In this document: one piece after another, positions 44,294 through 53,359 of the stretch | Numbering within the stretch: position 1 is the first letter of the stretch | How the letters are laid out: the number at the start of each line of letters is the position of its first letter | Origin: Pseudanabaenaceae cyanobacterium SKYG29 | GTDB lineage: Bacteria > Cyanobacteriota > Cyanobacteriia > Pseudanabaenales > Pseudanabaenaceae | Direction: 5' to 3' | Length of the DNA stretch: 64,000 nucleotides | Assembly: GCA_025055675.1 (NCBI GenBank) | Contig: JANWWT010000004.1 | Location: 124,001 to 188,000, forward strand | The notes under the pieces: model-generated | Databases searched by the model: none | Told to the model about the DNA's origin: nothing | Seen by the model: the letters and a program-made list of their open reading frames with translations, nothing else | Position numbers and translations under genes: made by a program

Positions 44294-45296
44294 AAAAATA
44301 GGCAGTGGCGAACATACCCATACAGACCTCAGCCGCGAGGAAGCTTACACTGCGATGAAAATGATGCTGCAAAAAGAGGCTACCCCTGCCCAAATTGGTG
44401 CTTTTTTAATTGCCCATCGGATTAAACGCCCGACCAGTGCAGAGCTAGCAGGGATGTTGGATGCCTACTACGAACTGGGTCCCCAGTTACCTGCCCTTGA
44501 CAAAACTGTAGTCATTCTCAGTCAACCCTACGACGGCAGAGACCGTACTATTCCCCTTAGCCCCCTTACGGCGCTGGTACTTAGTAGTGTAGGTATTCCT
44601 GTTTTACAGCATGGTGGCGACTGCATGCCTACAAAGGAGGGTGTTCCCCTGATTGATATTTGGCAAGGTTTGGGCATTAATTGGCGTAACCGATCGTTGA
44701 CAGAAATTCACGCTCTCCTCAGAGAATTTGGTTTGGGATTTATCTATGTACCAGAGCATTTTCCCCTTGCCTATGATTTAGTGCCCTATCGCGCCCAGAT
44801 CGGCAAAAGACCGCCCATTGCCACTTTAGAGTTGATTTGGTGTCCCTACGCCGGCGCTGTGCAGTTAGTGGCTGGCTATGTCCATCCGCCCACAGAAATT
44901 ATTATCACTGAGGCACTACATTTACTGGGCAAAGACCAGTTTATTACTGTTAAAGGGTTGGAAGGCAGTTGTGACCTGCCCCGCGATCGGGCTTGTATTA
45001 CAGCGGTTAACTGTGGTCAACGCCGAGAACGTTTGATAGTCAATGCTTTGCACTACAGTATGAAAGGGAGTAATCCCCGTTGGTCTGACCTAGATACGTC
45101 TGTGCAGCTCATGACAGCAGTCCTAGAAGGACAAACCAATGAACTACAAACAAGTGTTATTTGGAATAGTGGCTTTTATCTGTGGCAATGTGGTTACAGC
45201 CCAGATTTGGTAGCAGGTTTAACTACTGCAAAAGAACTGTTAGTTAGTAATCAGGTTAAAAAACAGTGGCAGCAACTCCGATCGGTTTTGGACTAG
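44265..45296 (+). CDS. Anthranilate phosphoribosyltransferase-like protein
   Basis: 343 residues, related to TrpD. N-terminal helical domain: LSREEAYTAMKMMLQKEATPAQIGAFLIAHRIKRPT. Phosphoribosyl-site region: LVLSSVGIPVLQHGGDCMPTKEGVPLIDIWQGLG. C-terminal: VKGLEGSCDLPRDRA. The usual TrpD PRPP loop (GTGGD) is altered to QPYDGRDRT, and such paralogues (TrpD2/YbiB-like) often bind nucleic acid or other ligands rather than make tryptophan. It overlaps ntcB by 29 nt and so probably belongs to the nitrate cluster. Role there unknown. Confidence 0.8.
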   Translation: MSTVFREFVKKIGSGEHTHTDLSREEAYTAMKMMLQKEATPAQIGAFLIAHRIKRPTSAELAGMLDAYYELGPQLPALDKTVVILSQPYDGRDRTIPLSPLTALVLSSVGIPVLQHGGDCMPTKEGVPLIDIWQGLGINWRNRSLTEIHALLREFGLGFIYVPEHFPLAYDLVPYRAQIGKRPPIATLELIWCPYAGAVQLVAGYVHPPTEIIITEALHLLGKDQFITVKGLEGSCDLPRDRACITAVNCGQRRERLIVNALHYSMKGSNPRWSDLDTSVQLMTAVLEGQTNELQTSVIWNSGFYLWQCGYSPDLVAGLTTAKELLVSNQVKKQWQQLRSVLD

Positions 45297-45334
45297 ACAA
45301 TAGCAGTGGTTTGCGGAGTAATCATAAGAAGGGG

Positions 45335-45607
45335 TCAATAACTAACAGCATCCCACAGTAAGCCCACTGCTAGGAGCAAATAACTTATCCCCGTCAGAGT
45401 TTCCAGGAGTTTAGGGGTGGCATACTGAGCCAACCAAGTCCCTGCCAACACCCCCAGAAGCGTCGTGAGCAGCAGAGCACTACCTGCTCCCAGGAATACC
45501 ACCCAGGGTTCACTGGATTGGGCTGACAACATAAATGTAGAGAGCTGGGTTTTATCCCCTAATTCCGCTACCAGGACTGTAAGGAATGCCAAGCCAATTA
45601 AACGCAT
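45335..45607 (-). CDS. Half-size Gdt1/UPF0016 family transporter (second copy)
   Basis: 90 residues, about three membrane helices, one E-x-G-D-K-T signature (VAELGDKTQLSTFML at about residues 13-27). It differs clearly from the 5161-5436 protein and may be the complementary half of a heterodimeric Mn2+ exporter. Its ATG overlaps the ilvB stop by 1 nt (TAATG), so translation is coupled to acetolactate synthase, an unexpected pairing. Confidence 0.85.
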   Translation of the reverse strand: MRLIGLAFLTVLVAELGDKTQLSTFMLSAQSSEPWVVFLGAGSALLLTTLLGVLAGTWLAQYATPKLLETLTGISYLLLAVGLLWDAVSY

Positions 45608-47328
45608 TAGACAAACTCCTTCACCCTCTGCCGCTTTGGTACAGGTAAGCCCACCATCTCAGAGTTACTTGCCCCTGGCGGTACCATGGGATAGCAGTTC
45701 TCGTCCCGCTTCACTCGAAAATCCACGAGGATTGGACCAGGATAGTCCAAAATCTCTGCCACTGCCTGGGCTAAGTTGTCCTGGGCTGTAACTAGCATCC
45801 CCCTCACCCCAAAAGCTTCTGCTAGTTTGACAAAGTCAGGCATCCCCAATTCCATGTTGGAAGCGGAATAGCGTTCGTTGTAAAAGGCTTCCTGCCACTG
45901 CCGTACCATCCCCTGCCAACCGTTGTTGATAATAGCAATCTTGGCAGCAATGCCGTACTGGGCTAAGGTGCCCAACTCCTGGATATTCATCAGTACGCTA
46001 GCATCGCCGGCAATGCAAATTACCTGCTCATTTCCTACACCAATTTTTGCCCCCATTGCCGCTGGTAAACCAAATCCCATCGTGCCCAAACCCGAACTGG
46101 AAATCCACCGCCTGGGCCCGTTTTTGAGAAACTGGGCTGCCCACATCTGGTGTTGCCCCACATCGGTCGTATAGTAGGCATTAGGGGCTTGCTTGGCAAA
46201 TTCCACAATTACTTCCTGGGGGGATAACTCTCCTTCGTAGTGGGGTACCTGTAGGGGATAGTCCTCCTTCCATTCCTCAATCTGCTTTAACCAAGCCTGG
46301 GTGCGCACCGTCTCTTCGTAGGAAGTGTGCTCCAACATGTGCTTTAGTACCATCTTCACATCCCCCACGATCGGTACATTGGGTACGCGATTCTTCCCTA
46401 CCTCGGCAGGGTCAATATCGATGTGAATGACTTTCGCCAGGGGGGCAAATTTATCTAGCTTTCCTGTGACGCGGTCATCAAAGCGAGCCCCTACGGCAAT
46501 CAACAGGTCACAGTTTTGCACAGCAAAGTTGGCATAGGCAGTGCCATGCATTCCCAACATCCCCACCGAAAGAGGATGATTTTCATCGAAAGCTCCCTTG
46601 CCCATCAAAGTGGTCGTGACGGGAATCTGAAACCGTTCCGCTAGTTGCTTAATTTCTGCGTGGGCACCAGAGATAATCGCCCCACCCCCCACATACAGCA
46701 AAGGACGATCGGCTTCCCGAATTAGCCTGATGGCGGCGGCAATTTGTTGGCTATGTCCTTTCACTGTTGGCTTGTAGCCGCGTAAATTTACGGTTACCTC
46801 TGGTTCGTAGTCAAATTCCTTTTGTCCTATGTCTTTGGGGACATCAATTAACACGGGACCAGGTCTGCCCGTACTGGCAATGTGGAATGACTCTGCCATA
46901 ATGCGGGGAATATCCTCCGGACGACGCACCATGTAGGAGTGCTTGACAATGGGGAGAGTGATGCCAAAAATGTCTGTTTCCTGGAAAGCATCTGTCCCGA
47001 TCGCGTAGGAGGGCACCTGTCCTGTGATTACCACTAGGGGAATCGAGTCCATGTGGGCAGTGGCAATCCCTGTCACCAGGTTAGTCGCTCCTGGACCAGA
47101 GGTAGCAACACATACCCCTACCTGCCCTGTAGCCCTGGCATAGCCATCGGCGGCATGCACTGCCCCCTGTTCATGGCGGACTAGAAAGTGCTTAATTGCT
47201 CCCCGCATCTCCGCTTTGTAGATTTCGTCGTAGACTGGCAAGATTGCCCCCCCAGGATAGCCAAAAATGTGCTTGACCCCGTGGCGAATCAAACTGTCAA
47301 CTAAAGCGAATGCCCCCGTTGTACGCAA
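45607..47328 (-). CDS. ilvB: Acetolactate synthase large subunit
   Basis: 573 residues from a TTG start at 47328 with AGGGAGG 5 nt upstream. It is a ThDP enzyme that starts branched-chain amino acid synthesis. Motifs: [39 protein letters not shown] with the catalytic Glu, and the ThDP/Mg motif [29 protein letters not shown] followed by [14 protein letters not shown]. The FAD-binding middle domain is also present. The small subunit ilvH is not adjacent. It ends in a TAATG overlap with the half Gdt1 gene. Confidence 0.96.
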   Translation of the reverse strand: MRTTGAFALVDSLIRHGVKHIFGYPGGAILPVYDEIYKAEMRGAIKHFLVRHEQGAVHAADGYARATGQVGVCVATSGPGATNLVTGIATAHMDSIPLVVITGQVPSYAIGTDAFQETDIFGITLPIVKHSYMVRRPEDIPRIMAESFHIASTGRPGPVLIDVPKDIGQKEFDYEPEVTVNLRGYKPTVKGHSQQIAAAIRLIREADRPLLYVGGGAIISGAHAEIKQLAERFQIPVTTTLMGKGAFDENHPLSVGMLGMHGTAYANFAVQNCDLLIAVGARFDDRVTGKLDKFAPLAKVIHIDIDPAEVGKNRVPNVPIVGDVKMVLKHMLEHTSYEETVRTQAWLKQIEEWKEDYPLQVPHYEGELSPQEVIVEFAKQAPNAYYTTDVGQHQMWAAQFLKNGPRRWISSSGLGTMGFGLPAAMGAKIGVGNEQVICIAGDASVLMNIQELGTLAQYGIAAKIAIINNGWQGMVRQWQEAFYNERYSASNMELGMPDFVKLAEAFGVRGMLVTAQDNLAQAVAEILDYPGPILVDFRVKRDENCYPMVPPGASNSEMVGLPVPKRQRVKEFV

Positions 47329-47735
47329 GACAACCTCCCTACCAATTTAGTTTTTAACCAGTTTATTTGCCATCTTAGCACTAGCTTCCCTTGGTGTTTC
47401 AATTATTTATAGCTAAAATAGCGACACTCCACTTTCCCGTATCGCTATCCCCTGATGGCGGTGATGATACCTTATTTTTGGCGTATAGTTACACCCAAGG
47501 CAAGTTAGTTGAGACTTGTGTCCTAGGATATGTTACAGGAGTCTATCGAGATGTTGTGGATGACAGGATTATTTAATCCTACGATAGAGAAATCAATGAA
47601 ACAGAGTTAAGTGAACGAGGTGTATCCGTTATTGGTCAGTTGGAACTCCTAGTTTACTGTAGAGTCATAGTTATAGAAACCTATAGATAAGAACTCTAGA
47701 GGAGTTGTTACAGGTAGTTTATTATTAACAATTTA
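47329..47735. other. Intergenic, no supported gene
   Basis: AT-rich region between ilvB and the orphan precursor. The plus-strand ORF at 47391-47576 starts with GTG, lacks a ribosome-binding site and has no recognisable features. Confidence 0.4.
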
Positions 47736-47765
47736 CAAGAAAGGAGGGTGACCAAGCATCCCTCC
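47736..47765 (-). terminator. Rho-independent terminator of precursor 6
   Basis: On the minus strand GGAGGG ... CCCTCC (47743-47765) followed by TTTCTTG, 26 nt beyond the precursor stop. Confidence 0.75.
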
Positions 47766-47791
47766 CCTACAACAAGAGTTTAGACCTTGTG

Positions 47792-48340
47792 CTAGCTAAG
47801 ACAATGCTTGATACCGTTGTTCCAGCTGATGTAAATGCTTCTTATCACTTTGTCAACAACCTGTACCCATCTTGGAGCACGTCCACCAGCCACAGTTTCC
47901 AACTCCTCAGAGCTCAGTTCTCTCTCTTCATCAACGTCTACAGAACGAGGCAGTACTAAATAGTTTGTCTTGGGGGTTTGTACCAGAACAGAAACTTTTT
48001 CCTCCTCAGGAATTACAATACCAGTCTCGCGAGTAATTACAGATTTGGGATCAGCCAGCATCTCTTGCCGTAAAGCTTCATCTGATGCTGCACGTGCTAG
48101 CAGCTTGGCAATGGGATCGTCAACATCACTCATACTAGCAGCCGTTTCAGCGGTGGGAATAACAACGTAGAAGTTGCCAGCTGTCTCTTCCACAACAACT
48201 ACTTCGGCATCCTCACTAGCAAGACTTACACCAACTCTGGACAAGGCTTCCTTGGGACTGCTCAGCAATAGTTGCTTGAAACTTGTATCTGAATGAGCAA
48301 GCTGATACAATTCCTTCAATGTAGTAACGCTCTGAGTCAT
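47792..48340 (-). CDS. NHLP-family RiPP precursor 6, orphan copy (double leader)
   Basis: 182 residues, GAAAGGAG upstream. Two NHLP repeats (FKQLLLSSPKEALSRVGV to FYVVIPT, and LRQEMLADPKSVITRETG to NYLVLPR), then ERELSSEELETVAGG. The 29-residue core starts RAPRWVQVVDKVI and ends NNGIKHCLS, with a single Cys three residues from the end. The ending resembles GVKGCLGL of precursors 2 and 3. It lies about 12 kb from the export operon but has the same leader type, a terminator and a related upstream element, so it likely uses the same exporter. Confidence 0.9.
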   Translation of the reverse strand: MTQSVTTLKELYQLAHSDTSFKQLLLSSPKEALSRVGVSLASEDAEVVVVEETAGNFYVVIPTAETAASMSDVDDPIAKLLARAASDEALRQEMLADPKSVITRETGIVIPEEEKVSVLVQTPKTNYLVLPRSVDVDEERELSSEELETVAGGRAPRWVQVVDKVIRSIYISWNNGIKHCLS

Positions 48341-48409
48341 TTTGTCAATCTCCTTTCTTTGAGACTATGTAATAGTCAACCTAACTTTACAGTCTTTTTT
48401 CTGTGTATT

Positions 48410-48425
48410 GTTGACGTATTTTTAG
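48410..48425 (-). promoter_or_regulatory. Shared precursor-gene element, copy 5 (precursor 6)
   Basis: The minus strand reads CTAAAAATACGTCAAC, ending about 69 nt before the precursor 6 ATG. It matches the AAAAATNNGTCAA consensus seen before precursors 1, 2, 4 and 5. A weaker related stretch (AAAGAAAAATCAACC on the minus strand) lies just upstream. Confidence 0.55.
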
Positions 48426-48958
48426 ATCTAGGTTGATTTTTCTTTAGGAAAGTTTCAACTTCTTAATGATGCACTTCTTGTATCCTCTAGTCTTGTCTAT
48501 GGTCACCACCACTTCTCTGATAACTAAACTAAATTGGATAAACTTTGGCATTTCATTAGTTCAAAATATGAATACCCAAGGTTCATGACAGTCGCGATGG
48601 GATACTTGCTGAATGGCAATTCAAACTCTGGGGATAGTGTATGATTGTATGACTTGCAAATCAAGCTCACTGTGCAGTGCTAAAGCAACATCGAAATTTG
48701 TTTGATGGGTTTAAGAGGAAGAGCAGGAAAATGGCAAACCTAATGATAGTAGTACCTACACAATTTGTAATCAGTTAAGTAATGCCTATGACGAGTTACT
48801 TGCAGCTGTAAAAAATATGGTGATGGCTATTCCCAGTACCAGGTGGAGAGGAAACTAGGTATGAATCTTGCAACCATTGTTTATAATGATAAGCAAAACT
48901 TTTGGAGTAAGTTTCCAGTGGGACACCCCCAGCCCTATTTCCATAATCTCTTTCCAGC
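48426..48958. other. Intergenic, possibly decayed coding sequence
   Basis: No intact gene. Around 48780-48858 the plus strand reads AYDELLAAVKNMVMAIPSTR before a stop, with interrupted frames upstream, which could be the remnant of a lost gene or mobile element. No terminal repeats or target duplications are visible. Confidence 0.3.
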
Positions 48959-50224
48959 ATGCAGACAATAGAAGAACTGCTCGATACTAATAATCGCTAT
49001 CGATTACTTCAGCCCCTTAGTAGTAAGGTATACCAAGCTGTTGACCTCTATCGCGGGGAAGTTGTGGCAGTCAAGTTATTGCATTGCCACCCCCAGGATA
49101 ATCCTGACTTTACCTACGCAATGGCTCTCTATCACGCCATTAGCAATGAGTACATAGCGGTCATTAAGGACTACGGTACGACCAAAACAGGGCGCTATTT
49201 TTACACGATGGAGTATGTGGAGGGTCAGACACTAGCTAGGACGGCGGAGTCCATTACCCCCGATCGTGCTCTCAATTTGGTGAAGCAGATATGTAAAGGG
49301 CTGCTGCCAGCGCATCAGGGGGTAAATTTGCCCTACTGGAATTTGCAGCAGGGAGCGCTGTCCCACCAAAAACTCCATCCTGACCACATCATGGTTACTC
49401 CTGCCGATCGAGTGAAGATATTGAATTTTGGCTTTGTCAGTGAGGAACCGCCCCTCGGTGAGTTGACTGAGTCCCAAACCATGGTGACGGCTTCAGGGGG
49501 GGAATTTCACTATGTTGCCCCTGAGCAATTAGATAAACAGGAGCCTACCCCTCGATCGGATGTCTACGTGTTGGGGTTAATTCTCTACGAACTTCTCGCT
49601 GGTACCAATCCCTACAATCTGGAGGTGCAGGAGGGTTTACCTTGGGTAATGGCGCATACTACTACTCAACCCGTACCACTACGACGACAAGCGGGTTGTC
49701 ATTACTTTCCCGTGGAACTAGAGCAGGCGTTGGTACGGTGTTTGGCTAAGTCTCCCCAGGAACGCTACTCTGATGCAGGGGAGCTACTGATAGATTTACA
49801 AGAGATTGCCAATTTGTCCCGGTCATGGAACAACCAGCCGACTCAACCCCATATTATCACCTCCCCTGGGGAGTTCCCTTCCCCACCTACGTCACAGGAA
49901 GACCAATCCACCGTATTCTCCCCTAGAGCGGATAAGCTCACCTCCTGTTTTGATGCCTGGGATGCTCCTACTGTCGTTGAATCCTCTTGCCCCCCCACGG
50001 GTAGAGGTCTGGGCAAGTCCTTCACGATCGGTGACCAATACACCAACTACAGTACATTTCTGGAGAATCCGACCAAGCAGAATAATTTCCGCCTTATCCT
50101 CATCTCTATAACCGTGGGGACTGTGGTGGGACTGAGTATTTTTGCTGGTATTATTCTTTGGCAACGGCATAACCAGCCTACCCCGCCTCCCCCAAATGTG
50201 GAACCCATCGATCGTTCCATCTAA
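48959..50224 (+). CDS. Serine/threonine protein kinase-like protein, predicted pseudokinase
   Basis: 421 residues. A kinase fold is evident (VVAVKLLH with Lys39, YFYTMEYVEGQTL hinge, HYVAPEQL, RSDVYVLGLILYELLAGTNPY), but key catalytic residues are replaced. The HRD motif is HQK (136-138) and DFG is NFG (156-158, ILNFGF), and the Gly-rich loop lacks glycines (LLQPLSSKVYQ). A Ser/Pro/Thr-rich linker (about 285-375) leads to one membrane helix (about 380-402, ILISITVGTVVGLSIFAGIIL) and a short Pro-rich exterior tail. It likely acts as a membrane-anchored scaffold or sensor rather than a phosphotransferase. It converges with the next gene and overlaps it by 4 nt. Confidence 0.85.
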   Translation: MQTIEELLDTNNRYRLLQPLSSKVYQAVDLYRGEVVAVKLLHCHPQDNPDFTYAMALYHAISNEYIAVIKDYGTTKTGRYFYTMEYVEGQTLARTAESITPDRALNLVKQICKGLLPAHQGVNLPYWNLQQGALSHQKLHPDHIMVTPADRVKILNFGFVSEEPPLGELTESQTMVTASGGEFHYVAPEQLDKQEPTPRSDVYVLGLILYELLAGTNPYNLEVQEGLPWVMAHTTTQPVPLRRQAGCHYFPVELEQALVRCLAKSPQERYSDAGELLIDLQEIANLSRSWNNQPTQPHIITSPGEFPSPPTSQEDQSTVFSPRADKLTSCFDAWDAPTVVESSCPPTGRGLGKSFTIGDQYTNYSTFLENPTKQNNFRLILISITVGTVVGLSIFAGIILWQRHNQPTPPPPNVEPIDRSI

Positions 50225-52761
50225 ACTTCCAACAGGGAGCTATCCTGGGAAAGAGCAGTTTGCAAGCGGCAAAAAGATTCCACATGGGTTTGATACTGTT
50301 TAATTTGCTGGGCAACCCAATCTTCCCGATCGCTACTGGCGTAGATATGGACAGCAGGTTCGTAGGCATCGGGCAAAATTAGCACCCAGTTATTGTGGTT
50401 ATTGAGGATTTTGACACCGTCGATCAGCTCAATAAATTCAGGATTTTGGGATTCTACTAGGTGGCGCATCAAGGAACCTTTAACTGACCAAGGGCAGCGG
50501 ACAGTCCGCAGCTGATGATGGAAGCGGGGCAAGGAAAGACGTACTTCCGATAGGGTGCGCTGTTGCACGGTCATCCATTCAATAATCTTAGCGATGGCAA
50601 ACATAGCATCAAAGCCAAAGTGCAGTTGGGGAAAAATAAATCCCATCTCGCTGCAGCCGCAAATGACCGCATCGCTATTGGTGAGGGCACCACTCATCAC
50701 CGCACTGGGATTGGCCTTGGTGCGGATTACTTTCCCTTGATGACGAGCAGCGATCGCTTCTGCCATAGCTGACACATTGACAGGAACAACCACTGTCCCC
50801 CCTGGGCGCTCTGTGAGAGCCATCTCCAGAATTACCCCCGTCAACTCCTCCCCCTCAATTGCTCTGCCCGTCTCGTCCACCAGAATAAATTTCTCTCCAT
50901 TGGCAAACACTTGGGCACCAAAATTTGCCTGCAATGCCCGTACAACCTCCTGTAATTGCCCCAGCATGCGCACGCGGGTTTGGGGGTCAGCCCCTAGCTG
51001 GTTGAGGCTAGCATTGAGCACCACTACGTCGGAGCCAAACTTACCCAAAATCCTCGGCAACACTGCCCCCGACACCGCGTAGACATAGTCAATTACTACT
51101 TTTTTGCAACAACTCTGGCGGATCGCTTCGATATTCAACTGTTCGGCAAAGCCACTGTTGTAGTAGTCTAAAACACGGGCAGGGTAAGTGATTTCCCCGA
51201 TCTCTTCAATGCGGGCACGGCGGAAATCCTCTTTGAAAAAAGTACTTTCAATCTTTTTCTCCTTCTCCTTGCTAATGTTGATGCCCGTGCGGTCAAGAAA
51301 TTCTATCAAAATGTGGTCACCCCGATCGGGGTCAATGCGCACATGAATTCCCCCTGCTGTCTCTAGGCGTGGGGCAATGAAGCGAGCAATGGGAATAGCA
51401 GTGGCTTCCAGGTTATGGACGTTCACCCCTACCGACATCAAACCCGAAATGAGGGAGCGGGAGATCATGCGACAAATTGTCCGTTGGTCCCTAGAGACCA
51501 TGACATGATTGCCAGGTTTGAGGGTAGCGCCATAGGCAGCCCCCAGTTTGACGGCAAATTCAGGGGTAATATCCACGTTGGCAATACCACTCACCCCCCG
51601 CTGCCCAAATAGGTTGCGCCGCGCAATCGCCCCCCAAATCAGATTGTGGTTCAGGGATGCCCCCGGTTCAATTTGTTTGCTGGGCCAGACCCGCACATTG
51701 GTTAAAATACAGGCTTCCTCACCGATCGTGCACTCTGCCCCAATTACTGCCCCTTCCATAATGTGACTGCGGCGACCAATGCGCACGTTGCGCCCGATCG
51801 TGCAAGACCAGAGATGGCTTTCCTCTCCCACGAACACCCCGTTGCCGATGATGGGACGTTGTAAATCTGCATGGGCTTCTACGGTGACATGGTTGCCAAT
51901 GATGGTGCCCGCGGCAATACTGACATGGGGACCAATGTAGCAGTTATCGCCAATCATGGAGGGAGTTTCAATCCTGGCAGTGGGGTCGATGATAGTGTTA
52001 TGCCCCACCCAGAGACCAGTACGGGGTTGGAGATAATCTAACTGCAGGTGGACACGCCCCCGAATGGCATCATACTGGGCTTGGCGGTAAGCCTCCAGGG
52101 AACCCACATCACACCAGTAAGCATCAGTCACATAACCGTACATTGGTATATTCTCTGCCAGCAGGCGGGGGAAGAGGTCTTGGGAGAAATCAGCGGGGGT
52201 GTTGGCGCTCAGGTACTGCAAGATACTGGGTTCCAGGATGTAAATTCCCGTGTTGACCGTGTCGGAAAATATTTCACTCTGGGCAGGCTTTTCCAGAAAA
52301 CGTATGATTCTACCGTCACTGTCTGTAATCACTACCCCAAAAGCCATAGGGTCAGTCACCCGCCGCAACACCAGCGTCGCCAGCGATCGTTTTTCCCGGT
52401 GGAATTTAATTGCGTCTGTCAAGTCCACATCTGTTACACTGTCACCACTCACCACCACAAAGGTCTCTGTCAGAAGACTCTCCACATTTTTCACTGACCC
52501 CGCTGTCCCCAGGGGCTGGTCTTCCTCCACCATGTAGTGAAATGTTACGCCCCATTCACTGCCATCGCCAAAGTAATTGCGAATTACATCGGGCATAAAG
52601 TGGAGAGTCAAGATAATTTCCTTGATGTCATGTTGACGCAATAAATTGACTAGATGCCCCACGATCGGGCGGTTGAGAATAGGCACCATTGGTTTAGGTA
52701 GGTCACAAGTGAGGGGACGTAGGCGTGTACCGGATCCCCCTGCCATGACAATTGCGCGCAT
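50221..52761 (-). CDS. NDP-sugar (mannose-1-phosphate) nucleotidyltransferase fused to a degenerate phosphomannomutase-like domain
   Basis: 846 residues from the ATG at 52761 (MRAIVMAGGSGTRLRPLTC); a TTG start ten codons earlier is less likely. Residues 1-235 are the nucleotidyltransferase with GTAGS and SGDSVTD. About 245-385 is a left-handed beta-helix of hexapeptide repeats. From about 390 the protein follows the phosphohexomutase fold (GVSGIANVDITPEFA, SRDQR), but the phosphoserine loop TASHNP is replaced by RIDPDRGD and the metal loop DGDADR by FANGEKF. The mutase half therefore looks inactive and may bind sugar phosphates as a regulator. Likely role: GDP- or NDP-sugar supply for envelope polysaccharides. 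Confidence 0.85.
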   Translation of the reverse strand: MRAIVMAGGSGTRLRPLTCDLPKPMVPILNRPIVGHLVNLLRQHDIKEIILTLHFMPDVIRNYFGDGSEWGVTFHYMVEEDQPLGTAGSVKNVESLLTETFVVVSGDSVTDVDLTDAIKFHREKRSLATLVLRRVTDPMAFGVVITDSDGRIIRFLEKPAQSEIFSDTVNTGIYILEPSILQYLSANTPADFSQDLFPRLLAENIPMYGYVTDAYWCDVGSLEAYRQAQYDAIRGRVHLQLDYLQPRTGLWVGHNTIIDPTARIETPSMIGDNCYIGPHVSIAAGTIIGNHVTVEAHADLQRPIIGNGVFVGEESHLWSCTIGRNVRIGRRSHIMEGAVIGAECTIGEEACILTNVRVWPSKQIEPGASLNHNLIWGAIARRNLFGQRGVSGIANVDITPEFAVKLGAAYGATLKPGNHVMVSRDQRTICRMISRSLISGLMSVGVNVHNLEATAIPIARFIAPRLETAGGIHVRIDPDRGDHILIEFLDRTGINISKEKEKKIESTFFKEDFRRARIEEIGEITYPARVLDYYNSGFAEQLNIEAIRQSCCKKVVIDYVYAVSGAVLPRILGKFGSDVVVLNASLNQLGADPQTRVRMLGQLQEVVRALQANFGAQVFANGEKFILVDETGRAIEGEELTGVILEMALTERPGGTVVVPVNVSAMAEAIAARHQGKVIRTKANPSAVMSGALTNSDAVICGCSEMGFIFPQLHFGFDAMFAIAKIIEWMTVQQRTLSEVRLSLPRFHHQLRTVRCPWSVKGSLMRHLVESQNPEFIELIDGVKILNNHNNWVLILPDAYEPAVHIYASSDREDWVAQQIKQYQTHVESFCRLQTALSQDSSLLEV

Positions 52762-52901
52762 GGGTGAATGCAGTGAAGGTTCCTTAACCAAGATAGCCTA
52801 AGAATAGAAGAGACTCTAGGAATTGGCAAAACACTTAACATTTCTCCTCCACTGCTACCCTCAGTCCCCCGCTGCCAGCCAAATAAGCGCTAATTCTTGG
52901 T

Positions 52902-53120
52902 CTATGCCGCAAGGGCTACAAAACGATCGCACTGCACGACAGGAGAATCTTTGTGACCGTGCAGGACGCAATCCAGTTGGTTGCAGATGTAGCAATTAGC
53001 TCTTCTAAAAGTCTGACAGACCCTAACAGGATAGTTAGCAGCACCAGCTAGAGGACATTCACGGGTCAGGCACAGCGTACAGTTAGCAGTGAGGGGTGGA
53101 TTGGTAATAGTGGCTGTCAT
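52902..53120 (-). CDS. Small Cys-rich protein with two CxxCxxxxC repeats
   Basis: 72 residues with GAGAGGAG upstream of the ATG. Two related motifs, ANCTLCLTRECPL and ANCYICNQLDCVL, each C-x2-C-x4-C, plus two further Cys (VCQTF and VQCDRF). Eight Cys in 72 residues suggest zinc or Fe-S binding. No membrane segment or signal peptide. No family recognised. It stands alone between the nucleotidyltransferase and queE. Confidence 0.65.
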   Translation of the reverse strand: MTATITNPPLTANCTLCLTRECPLAGAANYPVRVCQTFRRANCYICNQLDCVLHGHKDSPVVQCDRFVALAA

Positions 53121-53359
53121 ATTTTTGCTCCTCTCATTCTGAACCCTACTGTAGTTTTCACTACATCTTTATTCTATTTCTGCCTTTGCCGCTGTCAAAC
53201 CCAGATAATGACAGACATGGTTATAGTTTTTCGCAACTAGAAAGACTCCTCTCATCACAAAATTCTTTGTTTCTGCAGTTGCAGATGTTGTGTCAGCAAT
53301 CTTTCTCTGTTCTTGTTGCCAAACTTTTGGTAGTAAAATTTACAAAATTTAACCAGTTA

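Noticed and set aside
48650..48860. Remnant of an IS630-type transposase
   Set aside because: Only short fragments (AYDELLAAVKN) resemble a coding sequence, and there are no terminal inverted repeats or target duplications.
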